Assembly: GCF_000218685.1 (NCBI RefSeq)
Contig: NW_006763300.1
Span: 517,360 to 581,359, forward strand
From: Serpula lacrymans var. lacrymans S7.9
Taxonomy: Eukaryota > Basidiomycota > Agaricomycetes > Boletales > Serpulaceae
Direction: 5' to 3'
DNA length: 64,000 nucleotides
The translations under genes and the position numbers were made by a program. Positions 35,026 through 47,300 of this stretch are shown piece after piece. Under the pieces are notes generated by a model. It searched no databases and was not told the origin of the DNA. It saw nothing but the letters and a program-made list of their open reading frames with translations. Within the stretch, counting starts at the first letter, position 1. Each line of letters starts with the position of its first letter.

Positions 35026-35630
35026 TTACTTCTGCTGCTGAGTGTAGGTCGGCTGATACCCATACCCATTAGGGGCAGGACCGCCAACTGTTTGGCCAGG
35101 ATGCTGATACCCGGGGTGAGCGACAGGCGGCTCCCATCTGAAGTTCAAGCGATGAACCGATGCAATATAGGCAATATAGGTGTAAAACGATAGAGGAAGC
35201 CTTAATGATTCTAGCGAAGTGTGATGCTTACCCAGGCTGCATTGCCACTTGCAACTGGCATATGCCACACATCCAAACATGGCGAGATTTCATGGGAATC
35301 AGCGGTACGAAACAGAACTCAAACCAGGTGCGCGACTTTGCTGCGAACATGGCACCTAGACGAAGAGTGGCTGATTCATATTCTTTCTTCATTGGAACAT
35401 GTTGAGAAGGTCACGAACCGTTATGACACCTGGGACAAATCCTAGGTGACTGATCACCATCGGGCTTTATTTTTGTCGGACAGCCAACTAGAAAACGAAG
35501 CAGAGAATGATGAAGTGACCCGAGAGTAAATAACAGCTAACGTACTCATAATCGGCAGGCAAACTAAAGATGTGTACTATCAGCGCTCAAGTTACCGGCG
35601 GTCTGGATGTGACTCACAGAAGAAATCCAT
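35026..35630 (-). CDS. small zinc-ribbon protein (CPRCHN/CGIC), unknown role
   Basis: Five exons, 35618-35630, 35546-35563, 35419-35487, 35232-35340 and 35026-35137, sum to 321 bases and give 106 residues. The first two are microexons of 13 and 18 bases. The protein starts MDFFFCLPIMIGCPTKIKPD, then CPRCHN and, after AKSRTWFEFCFVPLIPMKS, a second pair WMCGICQ. The two CxxC knuckles make a zinc ribbon of the type found in short eukaryotic proteins of unknown function. The tail is Gly/Pro/Tyr/Gln-rich (GPAPNGYGYQPTYTQQQK), disordered. The F-rich N-terminus could associate with membrane. Confidence comes from perfect frame keeping across four introns and the conserved KSRTWFEFCFVPLIP core. Confidence 0.82.
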
Positions 35631-38093
35631 GCTGGCAGGGGTAACGACGATGAGGAAGAGGTCCTGTGTGTGATTGTGTAAAGCGTTACCCAACTCGAGA
35701 ATTGCCGCAGGAGCGAAACCGTCGTCGGGGTGGGAGCAACTTGGTCAGCTGTGGCGCGAGCATCGGAAGCGCAGTACGTAATCGCGTTACTTCATATGGA
35801 AGGCAAGTATATAGCTTTAGTTCTCTGCTGTGGACCGTGCGCGAACTTAAGCTTGCAACGTGCGAGTTCAGCTTAGAAAATACTCATAAACGGGGCCTCT
35901 ATCTGTACGAGATGGGAACCTTGATGATTGGGCTATCTGCATGTCACCCTCGACCAACTGCTGCGCTCGCATTTCTGATTAGTGTTGGTCGAAGTTACAG
36001 ACTAGCCCCGATCAGTCGACAGAATGCCGCAAGCAAGATGAGTTGCAAGATCCTGTAGTCATTATCATTCCTTCCCTCTTACACTTACTGATCCCTTGGC
36101 CTCCCCCGCCAACGTCTACCGTCAAATTGCCTGGACAGTCATTTCCGCTGCGGGGGCCTCCTCTAAACATCTGCTATCGCGAGGCTTCGGACCTTGGGCT
36201 AACGTATAATGATAAGGCAAGAAAAGGAGAGTTAATGACGTTTTCCCATCTCGACTGGGCTATGCCATCTGTCTTGGTGAGTGGCTGCACACCGACGCAC
36301 ACCACATCACATTTATCTTCCCGTTTTAGTCCCTGCCCGACATGGTTAGCAGCACCTGTCAAAACGTCGCATACGATAAACCACTTTTGAGGGACGATTC
36401 TGATCCAAGTGCCCTAGTGTGTTCCCCTGCCCTTCTTCAGGAAAGCTTCCTGATCACCGTCGTTAAACCCTCGTTCTTGATGGGTCTATTTTTTACGCCA
36501 CCTCAGGAGGGTCTGATGCCGGCAACTATCAACCTCATCGTGCGGCAAAACACGAAATGCATCGCAGCTCCTTGTATCCACAGATAATCAGATAGGACGA
36601 AGTGATGATAAATCCACGGATCCCTGGGAAACCACAACGCTACACTATTATGAGCATCAATACCATGGTATATTTAATTTATTTTTACTAATACAGAGTG
36701 TCGTTATTCCATGATGAAGCCCTTGCTTCGATTATGGGTGGAATTGTGCGGGTATACGCCCCTATGCTTGGTGAGTGGCTATAATATACCTTGTTTGACT
36801 TAGTAAACTGGTTTATCGTGACCGGTCCTATTGATCGCAAATACGGCTTCCACTGGCATTCCGGTGTATCACTGTAATATAGTGATATATACCGTGACGT
36901 TGGTCCTTTTTTCCAGGTTATGGACTGGACTGCGGAACACCTCTGATGAACGATAACGTAGATCCTACTTCGAAGTTGAGTATTTTCAAATTTCGAGTAA
37001 AAGAAAATTTCTCAGAGTTCCTGATTGGTCTGAAGTCAGCATCTTACTGCCGCCATTCTAATAAAAAGTCACATCGACAATAATGGAAGTGGATTCACTA
37101 GTTCCCCAAAAAGACTCCAAATATCCGTCAAAACCATAAGCCTTTCATTTCCGTCGCGACGCACCTCCTGGACGCTCATACGTAGTACCTAGCGGGGAAG
37201 ACAGGTGGCAAGAAGGCCCGTCTGGAATTATCTTTTTTTGACATCACCATTCAGATATTCACTTAGGCCAGTGCACGTTCTTTCCTTTATGGGCCTGATA
37301 AGGATCAAGCTCCTCATCATTATCCTAGGAAAATGTTGACATTGCGCCATGTCTCATGGTGAGAAATTGTGCCTATAAAAATGGCCACCCCTGAACCATC
37401 CTCCTTCCTGTGCGATAAATTATCATTTTTGGAATCATACCTGATGAGTTCGAGTTGGTGACTCTCTGTCCAATGATGACATCTAGGAGCACTGACTGAA
37501 AGAGGCGAACTATGTATGACCGCCATGACAGCGGCCAGATCATTAGCATAATGAATAAACTTGCTTCCTCAGGCGCATGTCGGTGTCGTAGTACTGTCAT
37601 CTTGTTGGATTATTCAGATTATTCTGTTTGGCCGAAGAAACTACATAATGACTTACACCGAGACTTCCCGACTTCTCATCACACCCAAATTGGATTTTCA
37701 TGGAGATGTTAATTTGCTTCTGCTCTACGTCAGTGACTTGGGTAAATAACATCTCGACATCCCCAAGCAGACTTCGAAATCGCCCGCGCGAGGTTCCGTC
37801 CATGCTCGGACGCGACCGACTTCAAGCAACGCTTTAATGAAGCTCTCACCTCAACCAGAACCTCCTGAGATTGCTGTGTTACAGGCTGTTTCCTGGAACG
37901 AAGTAACCAGATTTTAGCTATAGTACTTATTCACCAGCGCTTCCGAGCTTTGCATCGCTTCTTAGCGGGCTCGATGCCAAAATCGGGATACAGCGCGAAG
38001 AACCACGTGGCAATAGGCCCAGCCTCCGCTCTGTCCCGACTGGGCTGACCCAAAGTATACCAACACCTCCACCGCCGTTACTCCCCACCAGCG
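35631..38093. other. gene-poor stretch with unassigned open frames
   Basis: Nearly 2.5 kb without a recognisable gene. The best candidate is on the plus strand: an open frame around 36043-36275 (containing KLPGQSFPLRGPPLNICYRE) ends at a GT donor. It joins in phase, through an acceptor near 36330, to a frame running to a TAA about 36587 (SLPDMVSSTCQNVAYDKPLL). Other fragments, such as one at 36700-36775 reading ALASIMGGIVRVYAPML, have plausible donors but cannot be linked. Either an unfamiliar multi-exon gene or decayed coding sequence is present. Confidence 0.4.
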
Positions 38094-38531
38094 ATGTCTC
38101 GAGTCCAATACCAAACGACCTCGCCATTTGCGTTTACCCGTACTGTGAGTTTCTTTTCATCACATTTTCTGCGCTCACCCTGTCCTTGAGCGCGCTGACT
38201 TGTTGATTTTCTTCTTGCTCATTTTTGTTCCTACTCTAGCTTGCGAAACGATGGGGTCCATCTCTTAGCATATGGGGAGTCGGTGCTGGGACTGCCGCTG
38301 TTTTTGTATGTCTATCTGTTATGTTGATATCGTGTTTGAGCTCAATACCTATCACCTGTGATAGCTGCTATCCGTAACTCCGATCGTTAAGAAAGGACTC
38401 CTTGTCAACGTGCCACTGGTAAGTCATCGATTTTTCTCAGTAGCTTCATTGCATCAACGGAGCTTATCAAAACATCACAGCTGGGCAGCTATTACGAAGA
38501 TAAAATACCTGCATCAGACAAGCCTTTCTAG
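38094..38531 (+). CDS. QCR10: cytochrome bc1 complex subunit QCR10
   Basis: Four short exons (38094-38144, 38240-38305, 38365-38418, 38481-38531), all joined in phase 0, give 73 residues. None is long enough to appear as an ORF. The protein starts MSRVQYQTTSPFAFTRT, has a single membrane helix (LSIWGVGAGTAAVFLLSVTP) and ends LGSYYEDKIPASDKPF, matching the fungal QCR10 pattern of one TM and a terminal D-K-P-F. It is a small, non-catalytic subunit of respiratory complex III in the inner mitochondrial membrane, near the Rieske protein. Confidence 0.88.
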
Positions 38532-38778
38532 TTTTGTCCTACATAGACGCCCTATAGGCATTGTTGACTAGTACCTTCTACGTGCCTCGTGTTTACAAGT
38601 CGCGATGTCTTTTGTTCATAGACTTAAACAATGGATTGATGTGAACTAGCAACGGGTCAAGGATGTTCTCGAAATTTAACCATAATTAGACAATAGACAA
38701 CATGTGCCCTTTGATTGCAGGCAGAAACTGCTCAATCCATTCTCGTCCTCTCCACGGCGTAACTATCAAGGGTCATAT

Positions 38779-40179
38779 CTAAAGTTTTGAGGGACACATA
38801 GTGCTATCCCCCTTTGGACTACTGGTGAGGTCAACACCTAACTTTCCCTCCAACGTTTTCAGAGCATTCAGGGTACCCCCTAGCGGAACATCTACGAAAA
38901 TAATTTTTTGTCAGCTGTAACATGTCATAGAACAACTTTGTTCTGAATTCCAGGAATTTCACGTACGTATGGTCTCCATTCCAAGTTTACTTGCGGCTTT
39001 AAGATTCCTATTGTCATCACCGTGCATCATGGGTCATTCATTTGTACATAACGATAATTTTACTTCATTGACAACACTCACATTCCTATGTCGTCCAGGA
39101 AAACGGCTTGTTCCGGTTGGATTTCATTGCGCTTGCATGCCAGGAGGAAAAAATCAGGTTCTGGTTTCCTGTTTAGAGCGAAACGTTGAGCACGATCAAA
39201 AACCTTGTTTTATCAGGGACGAGACAAAAAGAAAACTTAAAAACGTACCGCATGCCTAACGTACTCGAATCACAAAAATCATCAAAGAGAGCGCGCAGAC
39301 GGGGTGGGGTCGGACCCTCCTGCCAACCCAGGAATTCGAGCTCGGATAACGGAACAGAGGCTGCAGCTTGATTTATAACTGCAACTGACTCGGCGTTTGC
39401 ATCTCGAGATGATAACGGTGAATCAGAGGGGCCATTATATTGCGTGAAGTTATTGGTGAGGGCTATGATTCGCCATTTACCGATATCTGTAACCAGGTAA
39501 TGAGACGTGTCCAAGATAAAGCCAGAACAAGTACCTCGTAATCTACGGATAGCCTTCAGCATATGGTCATCAAACAACATCCCGCCACGCATCATTCTGC
39601 CAAATAACTAATCCAAACCAGTCCAGTAACTCTGATATGCATATGATGTGCTAAGGAAGGTTAGGCTTACCTCTCGTCCGTTTACGTCTAATGATTCAGG
39701 AAGCTTTGGGCACTCTATCGACGTCAGACTGAGTTGATTGCATGCAGTCACTACGATAACAAAGAATCAGGACCGACCTATGCCTCTACGTTTGCAGTAT
39801 TCCATATACCACACGTTATTATTCTTAACGTCGGAGAGATCGCTACCGAAGGCTTGGTAAAAAGCGAAGAGAGGGATCTCTCCACGTTCGAATCTCTGCC
39901 ACGCGCCTTGCTTTCCACGTGCCCCTCTATGAATATACCATGAAGCAGGTACAAGGAACAAGCAAAGAGTGCCACGAACATAGAACAATTCAGGTAGTTT
40001 GGAGGTACACCGAGTTCCTTTTCGTATTCTGCAACTGGGATAAAAGGACTACGGATGACAACACCGCCAATCTAGGACCAGAACTGTCAGCGACAGATCC
40101 ACGGATGGGGTACGATGAAAATGAGTCTGAATTAAAAACACACGTCGAATATAACGGCCTTAAGATGCGGGGAAGTCAT
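38779..40179 (-). CDS. HAD-superfamily hydrolase (epoxide hydrolase N-domain/acyl-CoA-dehydrogenase-linked type)
   Basis: About eight exons give roughly 280 residues. Motif I is in MTSPHLKAVIFDIGGVVIRS, with the nucleophile Asp in FDIGGV and Gly at the usual second Asp position, as in the soluble epoxide hydrolase N-terminal type. A helical cap follows: QRFERGEIPLFAFYQAFG, WYMEYCKRRGI, ECPKLPESLDVNGRE. Motif II is IIALTNNF, then ALFDDFCDSSTLGMRKPEPD with the motif III lysine. Motif IV is VFLDDIG, then NLKAASKLGMETIR. The C-terminus is VPLGGTLNALKTLEGKLGVDL. Such proteins act as small phosphatases or dehalogenases; the substrate cannot be predicted. The start Met is the first of the exon carrying motif I. 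The gene is divergent from NOP16. Confidence 0.88.
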
Positions 40180-40965
40180 GCCAGTGGTATGTCCGTGGAA
40201 CGTGGTCGCACACAGGTGGAGTGAAGTATAGGCTTTGGGTCCAGCTCGCCCTCGTTGATTGTACGCTTATCAGCGTGGACTAGCAAACTGGGGTTCCAGG
40301 CTGTGTGGGCAAAAGTAAACACAAGCTCAAGTTCGGGCAATCATGGTCACTGTTCATCCCGACGGCAAGGGTGTTCTGATAACCGGCCACGCGCCATACC
40401 GCCGGCAACTACATTTTGATGGTTAGAATGTACAACGGACGTGGTTCGGGTCCTTGCTACTTCGCTTTGGTCTGAACACGTATGTGAAGCTGAGGACTTC
40501 TGATCTTGAAGAAACTCGAGGCACATATGCCTTTGATTTGTTAGAGTTACCGCCGGGCTTGGACAGAGCGCAACCACGGTAAGGAGATCAGCGTTGGTAT
40601 AATTGTGGTCAACCATCCTACCTACTTACCATGCTTACAGGGCAAGTATCCAATCACATACATCGCTCTTGTTTGCATTTCATAGCTTATGATTGTGTCT
40701 TCTACATGTTAACCGTAGTTCAATTTGCAAAGGACGAACTCTACTACGTTTTGACAGCGGTAGTATATTTGGCCCAAGATTTACACAAATATAATTTGGT
40801 CCGCCCGTTCCACTTTAGGCAATACTCTAAGTTGCGCTCGCCGAAGTTTGCACCAACACTCCAAAAAATCTTACCGACGTTACCGCACATTCTGCTCACT
40901 GGCAGCCATCTTGTCCACCATCACCACGCAAGTAATATCGCCTCTGTCAACATCGTCAACATATC
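40180..40965. other. divergent intergenic region, HAD hydrolase and NOP16
   Basis: About 790 bases between divergent start codons. Only short, unrecognised open frames occur on either strand. It must contain both promoters. Confidence 0.45.
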
Positions 40966-42508
40966 ATGGCAAACCCACGTCAAAGGCGTAAAACAAAATC
41001 CTCCTCTCACAAGACCATATCGCATTCCAAAAGGGCACAAAAATTGCTGAAGAAGATGCCTGGTAAGATCTCACTTGATACTTGTCTTCAACATCGACCA
41101 CATCTCTCGGATAATGAATCACTGTTGTGCGGAGACTTGAAGACTGTTCTGTGCCCTCTAAATATGGGCCTACTCTAGTGGGACATACCGCAAGCGAACA
41201 TTTCTAGTCCACTCAGAGTCATATTTCCTGGACTATATGCTCTCTGGCCTGTCGAGAGATAAATATTGACTCTCCCTTTTTCAGCAATCTGTGGACCCAA
41301 GGTTCTACAGGACGTATGGGACAAGGACAAGACTATCCGACAAAAGTGAGCGAATCCTATTCATCATGGCATGTGTGCCAGCATCGTATAGAGCTTTATT
41401 GCCATATATCAAGTTCATCTCTCAGGACTGAAAGTCCAGGGTGAAATCATTAAGCATATACCCCACATCCTCTGCTTCATTTTTTACCATGGTCATTTAG
41501 TTCAATGAGCATATTCACGTTGTGTGGCAATCTTTCATCTCATGCTTCATTATTCGCGACTCCCATCACTGACATATTCATTGTTTCTTGTGTTCCAGCT
41601 ACGCAGCCGTGGGTCTGGCTCATACACTCAATCCCTTGCAAGCGGGAGGAGAGGAATGCCTGATTGAATATACTTCTGCGTCGTCCCGCTCTGATGCTGT
41701 ACCAAATGTATCAACTTCATCTGAGACAACGTCAAAAACGGCTGATGCGCCACCGTCAACGCCCGCGGCATCCTCGATCACACCGTCTGGTATACCGCAA
41801 GGCTTTGGTAGAATCATCCGGGATTCAACCGGTAACATTATACAGGTTGAGGTCCCGTCTGAATCCAATGAAGAAGAGCTATTAAAAAAGAAACGCGATC
41901 AAGAAATAAAGGAGCTCGAGGCACCCGACGTGGATACGAAAGAGCTGGCCATTTGGGCGGCGGGTAGCTCAAAATCGCAAGGCAAGGACGAAGCGAGAGG
42001 AGAGGATGGACATAATGTCGTCAAAGGTAAGTGTATGAGCTCATTGATGATAGTGTATGGGGCGAGTCGGAGATCGCAAGCCTTCTAGGCTGCGATCTAT
42101 TGCAGAGAATTATGGCATTTTATCACGAGACAGAGGAGGGATTCCCGACCATGACTCTCATTTCATCTTGTAAATTTCCAAGTTGTGTTTTCGTGGATAG
42201 GGCACTTCTATTTCTCACGATAGACACGGGAGATGGGGAATCGGCATCTTACGGTGGTAAATTAATCACCATTGTGTTTAACAGCTCTCGAACAGTTATC
42301 AGCAACGGCATCTACTTTAACGCGGTACTCGTCGAGTGGGGAAGTGGCATACTTGGCGCGATTGGCGACGCGATATGGCGGGGACTACGAGAGTATGGCG
42401 CGCGATCGACGGCTGAACACCGAGCAGAGGACGGCAGGCGAGCTGAAGAGGGCGATGAATAAGGCAGGGGGGGTGGACGTGTTTATTGGTCGAGGGCCGG
42501 GATCGTAG
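40966..42508 (+). CDS. NOP16: nucleolar protein 16 (60S ribosome biogenesis)
   Basis: Component of pre-60S particles in the nucleolus. The basic N-terminus MANPRQRRKTKSSSHKTISH leads to SKRAQKLLKKMP, then after an intron ICGPKVLQDVWDKDKTIRQN, the NOP16 core. A further exon begins YAAVGLAHTLNPLQAGG. A Ser/Thr/Pro-rich insertion (about 41680-41790) separates this from GIPQGFGRIIRDSTGNIIQV and a Glu/Lys-rich helix. The C-terminal part has LARLATRYGGDYESMARDRR and LNTEQRTAGELKRAM, ending VFIGRGPGS. Introns fall around 41064-41284, 41336-41600 and 42026-42270. The start Met is the first of the conserved N-terminus. Confidence 0.92.
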
Positions 42509-44389
42509 ATGATTCGGCAAATGCCCAGGTTCCTTCTGAGGACGGGTCAGAAAGATACTTGAATCAAACAAGGAAGCACGAGCGGATATTATTACGCGAG
42601 GAGTTAGAAGTACGGAATGAGGTTCGAGGACTGACGAGTAGAGTCTGTGACTCGGAAGCAAAGCAAAGAGCGGGGGCTGGGCGTCATTGTAGCATTGTTG
42701 GTCGAGCAATTCACCCAAAAGGAGGGTACCGTGATGGAAGACGTATGTGCGATGAGAGACCATCTCGGTGATAACGGACCGGATTGGGAGGAGGGTTGTG
42801 ACAGAAGGTGACTGGAGTCACGTCCGGGGGTTGGGCGAGAGGCCAAGGCTGTGTCGAGGATCTGACAGGAGAGGAAAGTGCGGCAAGTGGCGTGGAGAGT
42901 CGAGTGCTTCTGGTGTGCGATATGTTTTGGACATGAAATCAGTTCTTTACCGAAGGGTCGAAAAGAACTATGGGACCAAAAGCTGACCACACGTGGAACG
43001 TTGCTTTATGTCTTAATTGGCCATTATGGGATGTCGTAATCGACGACCCGGCATGCCCGCCCATATAGAGCACGAAAATTACTTTTGCTATCATAGAATG
43101 CTGATCACCAAAGACACCACTCGAACGCCGAAGCATAAGTACCGCTCGCTGTGACTACATGGGAGCACCATGTCCTCGGTGACGCGCTGCTGTGGGAGCT
43201 GTCAGGTGCACATGCAACCCACAGGCGTGTTCTCGACGGCTGGCGATTGCAGCGGGGGTCGACGTCGCCAAAGCAGACGGGTCAGTGAATGGAGGAATGG
43301 AGGCCAAACACTGGCACGATACGACGAGTGTGACATAAGAAGAAGTTATGACATGGCGGCCGTCGAAATGGTCCGCCACTAGTGCTTATGATATCTACGG
43401 AAGAAATGAAAATAAAGTCAACTGGGTATGTCAGTGGAGTGTCAATCCAGCCAATTTACGCGGAAGCAGACTGGACTGGCGTGTAACGGTCGACAGCGCA
43501 ATAAGCGGGGCTTGAAAGACATCTTACCGGCGTCTTAGTGCGCATCTTGCAATGTTCACAATTTTAACGAACAAACTTCATTCTGGTACACTTACGAAAG
43601 TCACGGAGGCCGTGCCAAGTTGCCGCGAAGCATTCGTAAAGCTCGCCCGGCTATTGGGGATTGCTGCAGGCTGTGGCCCTCCAATGCGGCAACATTGAGA
43701 TGAGCGTCCGGGTACGGATGCAAATCTGCCCATTGGTGCTAGATGTCCTCCGGCTCGTATGTTGCCCTGCCTAGCGCTATGAGGCTGGCAATGCGCCCAG
43801 CACCTCTCCTGCCAATGGAGATGCCGTTTAATTGTGCCATGAATGGTCACATCCAATGATTGCAATCAGTGCCTTGACACAAGCTCCACGCCTGGCTTCG
43901 CCCAAGATGGGCCTTTGTATAACCCAGACTGGCAAAGTTTCAGTGGTCCACGGCAGCTGCTTCAATCGCGATTGCCTTTCGTGTTGATGGGCCTACCACG
44001 GTGACTTTTTACCAAATCACTCTTTCTTGCTGTAATTATGTGTAAAGATCAAGATCTCTCTCCCATAACCGATGGCCCACCCCGTTCTTGTGGTTCCCAA
44101 GATATCGACTTCGACTTACGGCATCCGGTTTTTTCGTGTTTTTCCTCCTCTTCCAGGCAGTTCTGACCTGTGCAATTTTGGTTAAGCGCATCGAATCTCC
44201 GGCATCGATGCCAATAACAAATTCTTCCAAACCTGCCAATCTCATTCCTCGTGCTTGGAAACAGTACTTTAAAGCCAACCTTTAAAACTATCTGCATCCC
44301 CGTCATAGCCAGACACCCTTCGTCATTTACCCGCACAAGTGCAGGGTCTCTCCACTCATCTCTTTCTTTATCCCCATCCCCATCCCCAC
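42509..44389. other. intergenic region, no gene recognised
   Basis: About 1.9 kb between NOP16 and the transcription factor gene. Several open frames of 65-140 codons exist on both strands (for example minus 43578-43865 and minus 44049-44474), but they are Arg/Ser/Cys-biased, lack family resemblance and look like chance frames in GC-rich DNA. The last part upstream of 44390 is pyrimidine-rich (tctttctttatccccatcccc), as in many fungal promoters or leaders. Confidence 0.4.
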
Positions 44390-47300
44390 ATGTCTCCGAA
44401 AGGCTCCTCGTCCTCGACACGTAGCGCTTCGTCCAACGCCGCACCTTACGCACGACGCGCCGCTGGTCAACCAAAGTCTTCTAGGCAACAGTTCTCTGCG
44501 TGCGGAGCTTGCCGTATGAGGAGGTGCCGCTTTTCCTCTATGGGCTAGTCTCTCCACAGCTAATTCGTCTTTGCTCTCTGCAGAGTAAGATGCGACCTCA
44601 AAGATCTCCCAGTAAGCCCTTCAGGCCAACAGTCATCCTGCTCAAATTGCAGAGAGCGAGGCATCAAATGCGTGTAAGTATAGCTCATCATCATCAGCCT
44701 TTACGTTTCTCATTCGCTTCATAGAGACGAGTTTGCCGAAGTCAAGGCTGTTAAGCTGCTGAGACGTGGCCGCCGCCTACAAAAAGCCGAGTAGGTTATC
44801 TCTTCCTCGTTCTCATCGATGGGCCTAATCCAAACCGTCTATTGTTAGAGCCGTCTATGGAAAGGTGACATCTGATGATTCAGCTGCATCATCTTCTGCG
44901 AACCCAGCCACAGTGAACACCGCCACGCCTCTGTCACCCATCTCGCCCATCTCTACGCAACAAACAAATATTCCCCAACTAAAGCTCGAATTTCTCAGCT
45001 CCCCCTTCTTTCGCAGATTCAGCGTACAACGTGACTATAATATTTTTTTTTGTTGTCTCTTTACTAACTTTCCTGTCTGCTATGATACAGGCCCCATCAT
45101 CGAGCCGACTGAATTTACTGCTCGCTACTTTGCACATGTCAAAGGCTCAACTTCCCTCGGTATCGAGGGTCAAATCCTCGCAATGCTCCTAGTCACTTGG
45201 GCAGCATCGTTTGGCGTCAACGAATATGGTGTCGAGGAAGACGAGCCTCTATCTCCTACGTCTTCTGTCGGCTCAGATACCTCATCAGAAGATGCCCAGG
45301 AAACCGATCCTCGCCGCCGTATGCGTAAAATACGCGCAGAGGCCATGGCGAAAGAGATCCTTGGTCTAATCGATGCACATGGACTTATGCGCCATGGCAC
45401 TTGGGATGGCGTTAGAGTCCTCTTGTTGATTCTTCCTCTCACCCAGGGTCAGTACAATATCTCCGTCTTCACCGGGACGATGCTGATTGCAACGTAACCT
45501 TGTTTATAGGCATCCAAGCTCCGATGGATAGACTAGTAAGTACGCTTAGCTGGCTTCTTAGCTTCTTTGCTAACGAGGTCTTTATCTAAAGACTATGTAT
45601 GAGGCCACTCTATCTCAAATATATTCCCTCTGCAGTCTCGCCAACCCCTCCACCGTAAACAGCGGTCAGGGACCATATTGTGATGCCTTGGTTCGTGCCA
45701 GGATTTTCTGGTATGCCCATACCCATGAAGGTGTCACTACTGGCCTGCGAGGCGGACGTCTATTGTTGTACGTATTATATTTCGTTGTAAAAGATGCTCT
45801 GGCTCATGGTGATGACTTGATTTAACAGGGATGATGATGATTTGATTGCCTTTAGAAGCACTCTGCCACCTCAGTATTGCTCATCTGCCTCAGCCTCATC
45901 ATCTATCTCAGCGCCTCCATCATCGATGCCGTCTCCGACTTCCCCAGTGTCCGCTGAGTTCTCTTTATCCTCTTTCCAGGACCCTCGGGGTCATTCGCGC
46001 GCCTCGCTCGCCTATCTTCTCACCACACATTATTTCTCGCTCGCACTCTCCGTGTCAGCCATTTGTCGTCGCATCCACGCTATACTCACCGGCACTCGTG
46101 CTCGCCGTCGTGCAGAGGCCGGTGTAGGTGTGGATGAAGAGAGTCTCGTAGAAGTTTGGGATGAGCTCGAAAGGTGTTGGGACCAGTTCGAGGCACTTCG
46201 CCGCGGCGCAGGGGGAATAGGCGGCATGGGTGGCGGCCTGATTAGAGGCGAAGATGTCGAACGATTCGTCAGCGGCTGGCAGGTCTTCATCTTTGAGTGC
46301 CATAACGTGATCCGCGAGGCGCTCAAGCAACACATCATAACACAATCACCGCACGGTAGCCCTACGCTGGACGCCACTTCTGGCCCCATCCACCCTTCTA
46401 CTACTGCCCAGAGGTACTCCTCGGCATTGCGTCTCCACGCCTATGCTACTCGTCGCTGCCGCAAGGTTCTCCCTGGTGTGTTGGGGATCCTGAAGAGGCA
46501 CCTCGCTGTCTCATCGAGCGGATTTTTCGCATGGGACGCTGGCCTTGTTCGAGATGGATGCTTCTTTGCTGGACTCCTTCTTGCTCAAGGTGAACTTGAA
46601 ATGGAAGATATCGAGGTTGATATCAAAGAAGAAGAAGGCATGTCATGGGACGTTGACGTGGAAGAAGGCGTTGAAGTGTGTCTCCGCGCACTCCGAGAGA
46701 TGGGTTGGGCTTTCTCGAAGAGTGTCGAGCGGGAAAAGACTATTCGCGCCGTCTGGGAGAGCCGTGTTGCCCGTGAAGCAGAGGTTACGCGTGAACGGAG
46801 CCGTCGCTTTGCAGAATTTGAGAAGGAGCAACTACACCAAGCAGCTGTATACCACAACGTTCACCACGTTCAGGACAGCTCCCAGTATCTCGCCGACAAG
46901 CTGCACCATGCTGCAAATATAAACTCGTACGGTCGTGTTGGGCAACATCCTCAATCGCTAACCCTCGTCTCCGCTGCGGGCCAATCACGCCCTCACCTAC
47001 CACCTCTCTCGGTGGGCTTTTCATACATGGACAGTGCGCCAAGCACTGCTGTTACCGAGGATGGAAACTGGTCTACGTATACACCTCCTACAACTTCTGG
47101 CTCTATGACGAGCACTGTTGCCACGCATCGTAGCTCGCCGTCGGGTAGCTCCGGGTCTCCCCCACCTCATCTGGGTACTTCTGGACCTTTCGCTCACCAT
47201 CTCCCGCCCATCCAAACGTCGTTCAAGAACGACAGTGATGCATTTTACAGTGGCGTTGCTGACCTGGATCCCTTCACTTTCTCTGTGGATGGTACCGCTG

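Noticed and set aside
37510..37750. Plus-strand frame with HNDLHRDF, recalling a kinase catalytic loop
   Set aside because: No P-loop, DFG or other kinase motif occurs nearby; the match is too short to support a FunK1-type kinase call.
42317..42990. Overlapping minus-strand frames downstream of NOP16
   Set aside because: Part is antisense to NOP16 exon sequence; the rest is Ser/His/Arg-biased without family resemblance or consistent splice sites.
43155..43865. Cys/His-rich minus-strand frames resembling zinc-finger composition
   Set aside because: No repeated C-x2-C or C-H spacing is present and the frames end abruptly; likely chance in GC-rich DNA.
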